Below are positions 62,111-64,000 of a stretch of DNA of 64,000 nucleotides, piece by piece. Numbering within the stretch: the first letter of the stretch is position 1; the number at the start of each line of letters is the position of its first letter. The notes beneath the pieces are model-generated. The model was given only the letters and a program-made list of their open reading frames with translations. It had not been told where the DNA came from and made no database searches. The DNA lies in assembly GCA_937887565.1 (NCBI GenBank), contig CALABS010000053.1, positions 44,403 through 108,402 on the forward strand. The letters run 5' to 3'. This DNA comes from an uncultured Rhodospirillaceae bacterium (GTDB taxonomy: Bacteria > Pseudomonadota > Alphaproteobacteria > Rhodospirillales > Magnetospirillaceae). The position numbers were made by a program, and so were the translations under genes.

Positions 62111-63849
62111 TCCAGGACCGCCGGCTTGTCGGCGCGGGGCGCGGGCGGACGGGCGGCCGCGCCGGGGCCGAGCGGACGGCCGTCGAGATCCACATAGGGC
62201 GTCACCGCGCCGCCAGGCGGGGGCGCGGGCGGCAGATCCGCTTCGCCGGCGCCGACGACGAAGGCGAGCTTGGCGCGGTCGGCGTAAAGTGGCTGCCAGG
62301 CCTGGGCATGGATCTTGACGCGCTCGGCCAGGGTTTCGAGCTTGTGGTCGTCAAGAGCGCGCCTGGCGGCCAGGGCCAGACGGTAGCCGCCATCGCGGTC
62401 GCCGCGCGCCGCCAGCACCAGGGCGTCGAGATAGCCGGCCAGCGCCGTGCCGAAATCCCCCTCTTGCCGCAACGCGGCGGCGGCCTGGACGGCCATCTGC
62501 GGATGCCCGGCCTGAACGGCCAGATAGCCGAAGCTGAACAGCGGCCACGCCGCCTCGGCGTCGCCCTCGGCCCGCATCAGCCGCCACCGCTTCAATTCGA
62601 TCCGGCCGGCCAGGAGCGTCGAATGGGGAAGAAGGATATCCATGCCGCTGCGCCGGACCACCCGCCAATCGTCGTCCAGCGCCCGCGTCAGCAGGTCGAA
62701 CGCCTCGTCGGCGAAACCGATCTTCGCCATCTCGCGGGCCTCGGCCAAGGCCAGGGCCGCCCGGCCGGCATGGGGCGGCAAGGCGGGAAAGCGCCTGAGG
62801 CCTTGCGCGGTTGCCACCAGCCATTCCCCGTCCTTGCCCACCGCCAGGGCCAGGGGCACTGCAACGCCGGTATCGAGAAATCTCAGGAAGTAGGTCTTGG
62901 CGCCCTCGATCAAAGAGATCCACAGATTTGTTCCCGAGTTGTCCCGCCGCCCCACCACGGCCCCAAAGTGTTTCCCATGCACCGCTCCCATCCTGGCGAA
63001 CAGGTAACGCCCCCCGGTTCCGAGCGAACCGATCCCGGCGGCTCCCGGAACCGTGAAGAACTCGGCGGAGACATTGCCCAGCACGACCGCGCTGGCACCC
63101 TCGGGAAGAAATGTCCCGTAGTCCATTTCGGTGAACCGTGGCGCGTCCATGCTCATGCCGAAATCGTTGATCTCGACGCCGCGCACGGCGTCGAACAACA
63201 TGGCGCCGCGAGCCAGCGGATAGCGCCGCGGCGGATTGCCCGGCGTGACGTCCTCCTTCACAAGGCCAAACAGGATGACGCGCCCGTCCGGCGAGAAGTT
63301 CACCCAAGGACCGAATGAGTAATTTCCGGTCAGCGCCCTGTAGGCGTGCGACTCGTAGAACACGCGCCGCTCGCCGCTGTCCACGTCGAATAGGTGGAGG
63401 CCGCTGGCCGGGTATTGGTGGACGATCAGGGCCAGCCTCTTGCCGTCCGGGCTGAAGGCGCCCCCCACGATCTGGTCGCGCGGGAAAGGCAGGTCCAGCC
63501 GGCGGGTGGTCCGGTTGGTGGCGACATCGACCAGCGCCAGTTCGTCCCGGGCTCCCCGCCCGAGGGCGATCTGGCGGCCGTCGGCCGACAACAGCAGAAC
63601 CTTGCCGATGCCGCCGCCTTTCTCGTCCAGGTGCAGGGCCGGCGCCTCGGGCCGGGCCATATCCCACAGGCCCAGAACCTGGGTGCCCGAGCGGTCGTGG
63701 ACCGTCGCCAGAACCGAGCCGTCGGCGCTGAAGGCCGCCGCGACGGCAGGGGTCCGTCCCGCGTACTCGGCCAGCGTGGTCGCCGTCGCGGCGGGGACGG
63801 CGGAAGCGATCATGGTGGCGGCGAGAGTCAGGATTCGCAAACGGGTCAT
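62107..63849 (-). CDS. Secreted beta-propeller protein with helical C-terminal region
   Basis: 580 residues. Signal peptide (about 1-24). Residues 25-360 show WD40/PD40-like blades: VAAAFSADGSVLATVHD, VLLLSADGRQIALGRG, GGAFSPDGKRLALIV and VNFSPDGRVILFGL. Residues about 365-530 are Ala/Leu-rich helices suggestive of TPR-like repeats, and the last 45 are Pro/Ala-rich. GGAG lies eight bases before the start. A scaffold role in the periplasm is an inference. The C-terminal tail is shared with the partial gene upstream. Confidence 0.75.
   Translation of the reverse strand: MTRLRILTLAATMIASAVPAATATTLAEYAGRTPAVAAAFSADGSVLATVHDRSGTQVLGLWDMARPEAPALHLDEKGGGIGKVLLLSADGRQIALGRGARDELALVDVATNRTTRRLDLPFPRDQIVGGAFSPDGKRLALIVHQYPASGLHLFDVDSGERRVFYESHAYRALTGNYSFGPWVNFSPDGRVILFGLVKEDVTPGNPPRRYPLARGAMLFDAVRGVEINDFGMSMDAPRFTEMDYGTFLPEGASAVVLGNVSAEFFTVPGAAGIGSLGTGGRYLFARMGAVHGKHFGAVVGRRDNSGTNLWISLIEGAKTYFLRFLDTGVAVPLALAVGKDGEWLVATAQGLRRFPALPPHAGRAALALAEAREMAKIGFADEAFDLLTRALDDDWRVVRRSGMDILLPHSTLLAGRIELKRWRLMRAEGDAEAAWPLFSFGYLAVQAGHPQMAVQAAAALRQEGDFGTALAGYLDALVLAARGDRDGGYRLALAARRALDDHKLETLAERVKIHAQAWQPLYADRAKLAFVVGAGEADLPPAPPPGGAVTPYVDLDGRPLGPGAAARPPAPRADKPAVLE
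62120..62174. repeat. Direct repeat copy 1, C-terminal tail of the beta-propeller gene
   Basis: These 55 bases are identical to 63946-64000, which is the window end, so the repeat may be longer. Both copies encode the same LGPGAAARPPAPRADKPA tail in the same frame, in two adjacent same-strand genes. Confidence 0.9.
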
Positions 63850-63881
63850 CGAAATATCTCCATGAGCCGGAGCGCGGCGCG

Positions 63882-64000
63882 TCAGTCCAGGACCACCGGG
63901 TCCTCGGTCCCCGCCGAGGCGGGCGGGGCGGCGGTCCGGGGCGCGGCCGGCTTGTCGGCGCGGGGCGCGGGCGGACGGGCGGCCGCGCCGGGGCCGAGCG
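63882..64000 (-). CDS. C-terminal end of a paralog of the beta-propeller gene (5' end outside window)
   Basis: 39 codons to the stop at 63882. They begin LGPGAAARPPAPRADKPAAP, the first 18 of which match the tail of the gene at 62107, then diverge to end in DPVVLD (compare AVLE). This shows a tandem paralog array continuing beyond the window. Only 32 bases separate its stop from the next gene's start. Confidence 0.72.
   Translation of the reverse strand, partial: LGPGAAARPPAPRADKPAAPRTAAPPASAGTEDPVVLD
63946..64000. repeat. Direct repeat copy 2
   Basis: Identical over 55 bases to 62120-62174 and may extend past the window edge. It lies within the coding tail of the partial paralog. Confidence 0.9.

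Overview
The window is high-GC (roughly two thirds GC), densely packed chromosomal DNA from an alphaproteobacterium. It most resembles Rhodospirillales of the Magnetospirillum/Rhodospirillum type. This rests on the dusB-ntrB-ntrC-ntrY-ntrX-trkA-dat-hfq-hflX block, the nrdR-ribD-ribE-ribB-ribH-nusB-thiL block, a MucR-family regulator, a fused ispDF, a K+-independent H+-pyrophosphatase and an aspartate-type HemB. I identify 68 protein-coding genes (two cut by the window edges and one only 32 codons long), two intact tRNA genes (Pro-GGG, Ser-UGA), one tRNA-Ser fragment and one probable gene remnant. No rRNA, CRISPR array, insertion sequence or complete prophage was seen.

Layout. 1-5.4 kb: the end of dnaE, a LEA14-like lipoprotein, a small membrane protein and a compact three-gene glycan cassette (polyprenyl-phosphate-type GT2, membrane-anchored GH17, FkbM methyltransferase). 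5.4-11.3 kb: aldose epimerase, pentapeptide-repeat protein, hemB, metY, an HIBCH-type hydrolase and mucR. 11.6-19.2 kb: rpiB-glyA-nrdR, the riboflavin operon, nusB, thiL and a FliL-like protein. 19.4-26.8 kb: hppA, then bamE, a cytochrome bc1 assembly chaperone, the DUF177-rpmF-plsX-fabH-ihfA-merR lipid/ribosome block and tRNA-Pro. 26.8-32.1 kb: an aldehyde dehydrogenase/DUF779 pair with a sigma-54 promoter, divergent from its likely enhancer-binding activator and a glycosyltransferase-like gene. 32.4-34.8 kb: cutA, ispDF and a cytochrome-assembly-like membrane protein. 34.8-47.4 kb: the nitrogen/redox two-component cluster through hfq and hflX. 47.4-54.9 kb (minus strand): SDR, lipoprotein, mazG, a 32-residue membrane protein, MBL hydrolase, tatD, metG, holB and tmk. 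55-59.1 kb: three peptidoglycan enzymes and a DUF218 protein. 59.3-64 kb: carbonic anhydrase, then a visibly rearranged stretch with a 22-bp perfect hairpin, a broken tRNA-Ser, an intact tRNA-Ser, a gene remnant, a DUF4424 protein, and the start of a tandem paralog array of beta-propeller proteins.

Most of the window is housekeeping in conserved order. Many neighbours overlap by 1-4 bases, so translational coupling is common. The parts that stand out are: the GT2/GH17/FkbM cassette; the sigma-54 aldehyde dehydrogenase locus with three well-ordered half-sites; a terminator-like hairpin in the metY leader; a divergent, lower-GC tmk in the canonical tmk slot beside a nested inverted-repeat element; and the tRNA-Ser scar with the paralog array after it. 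Two pathway proteins have lost catalytic or functional motifs in informative ways: RibB carries a dead GTP cyclohydrolase II domain, and NtrX lacks the GAFTGA loop.
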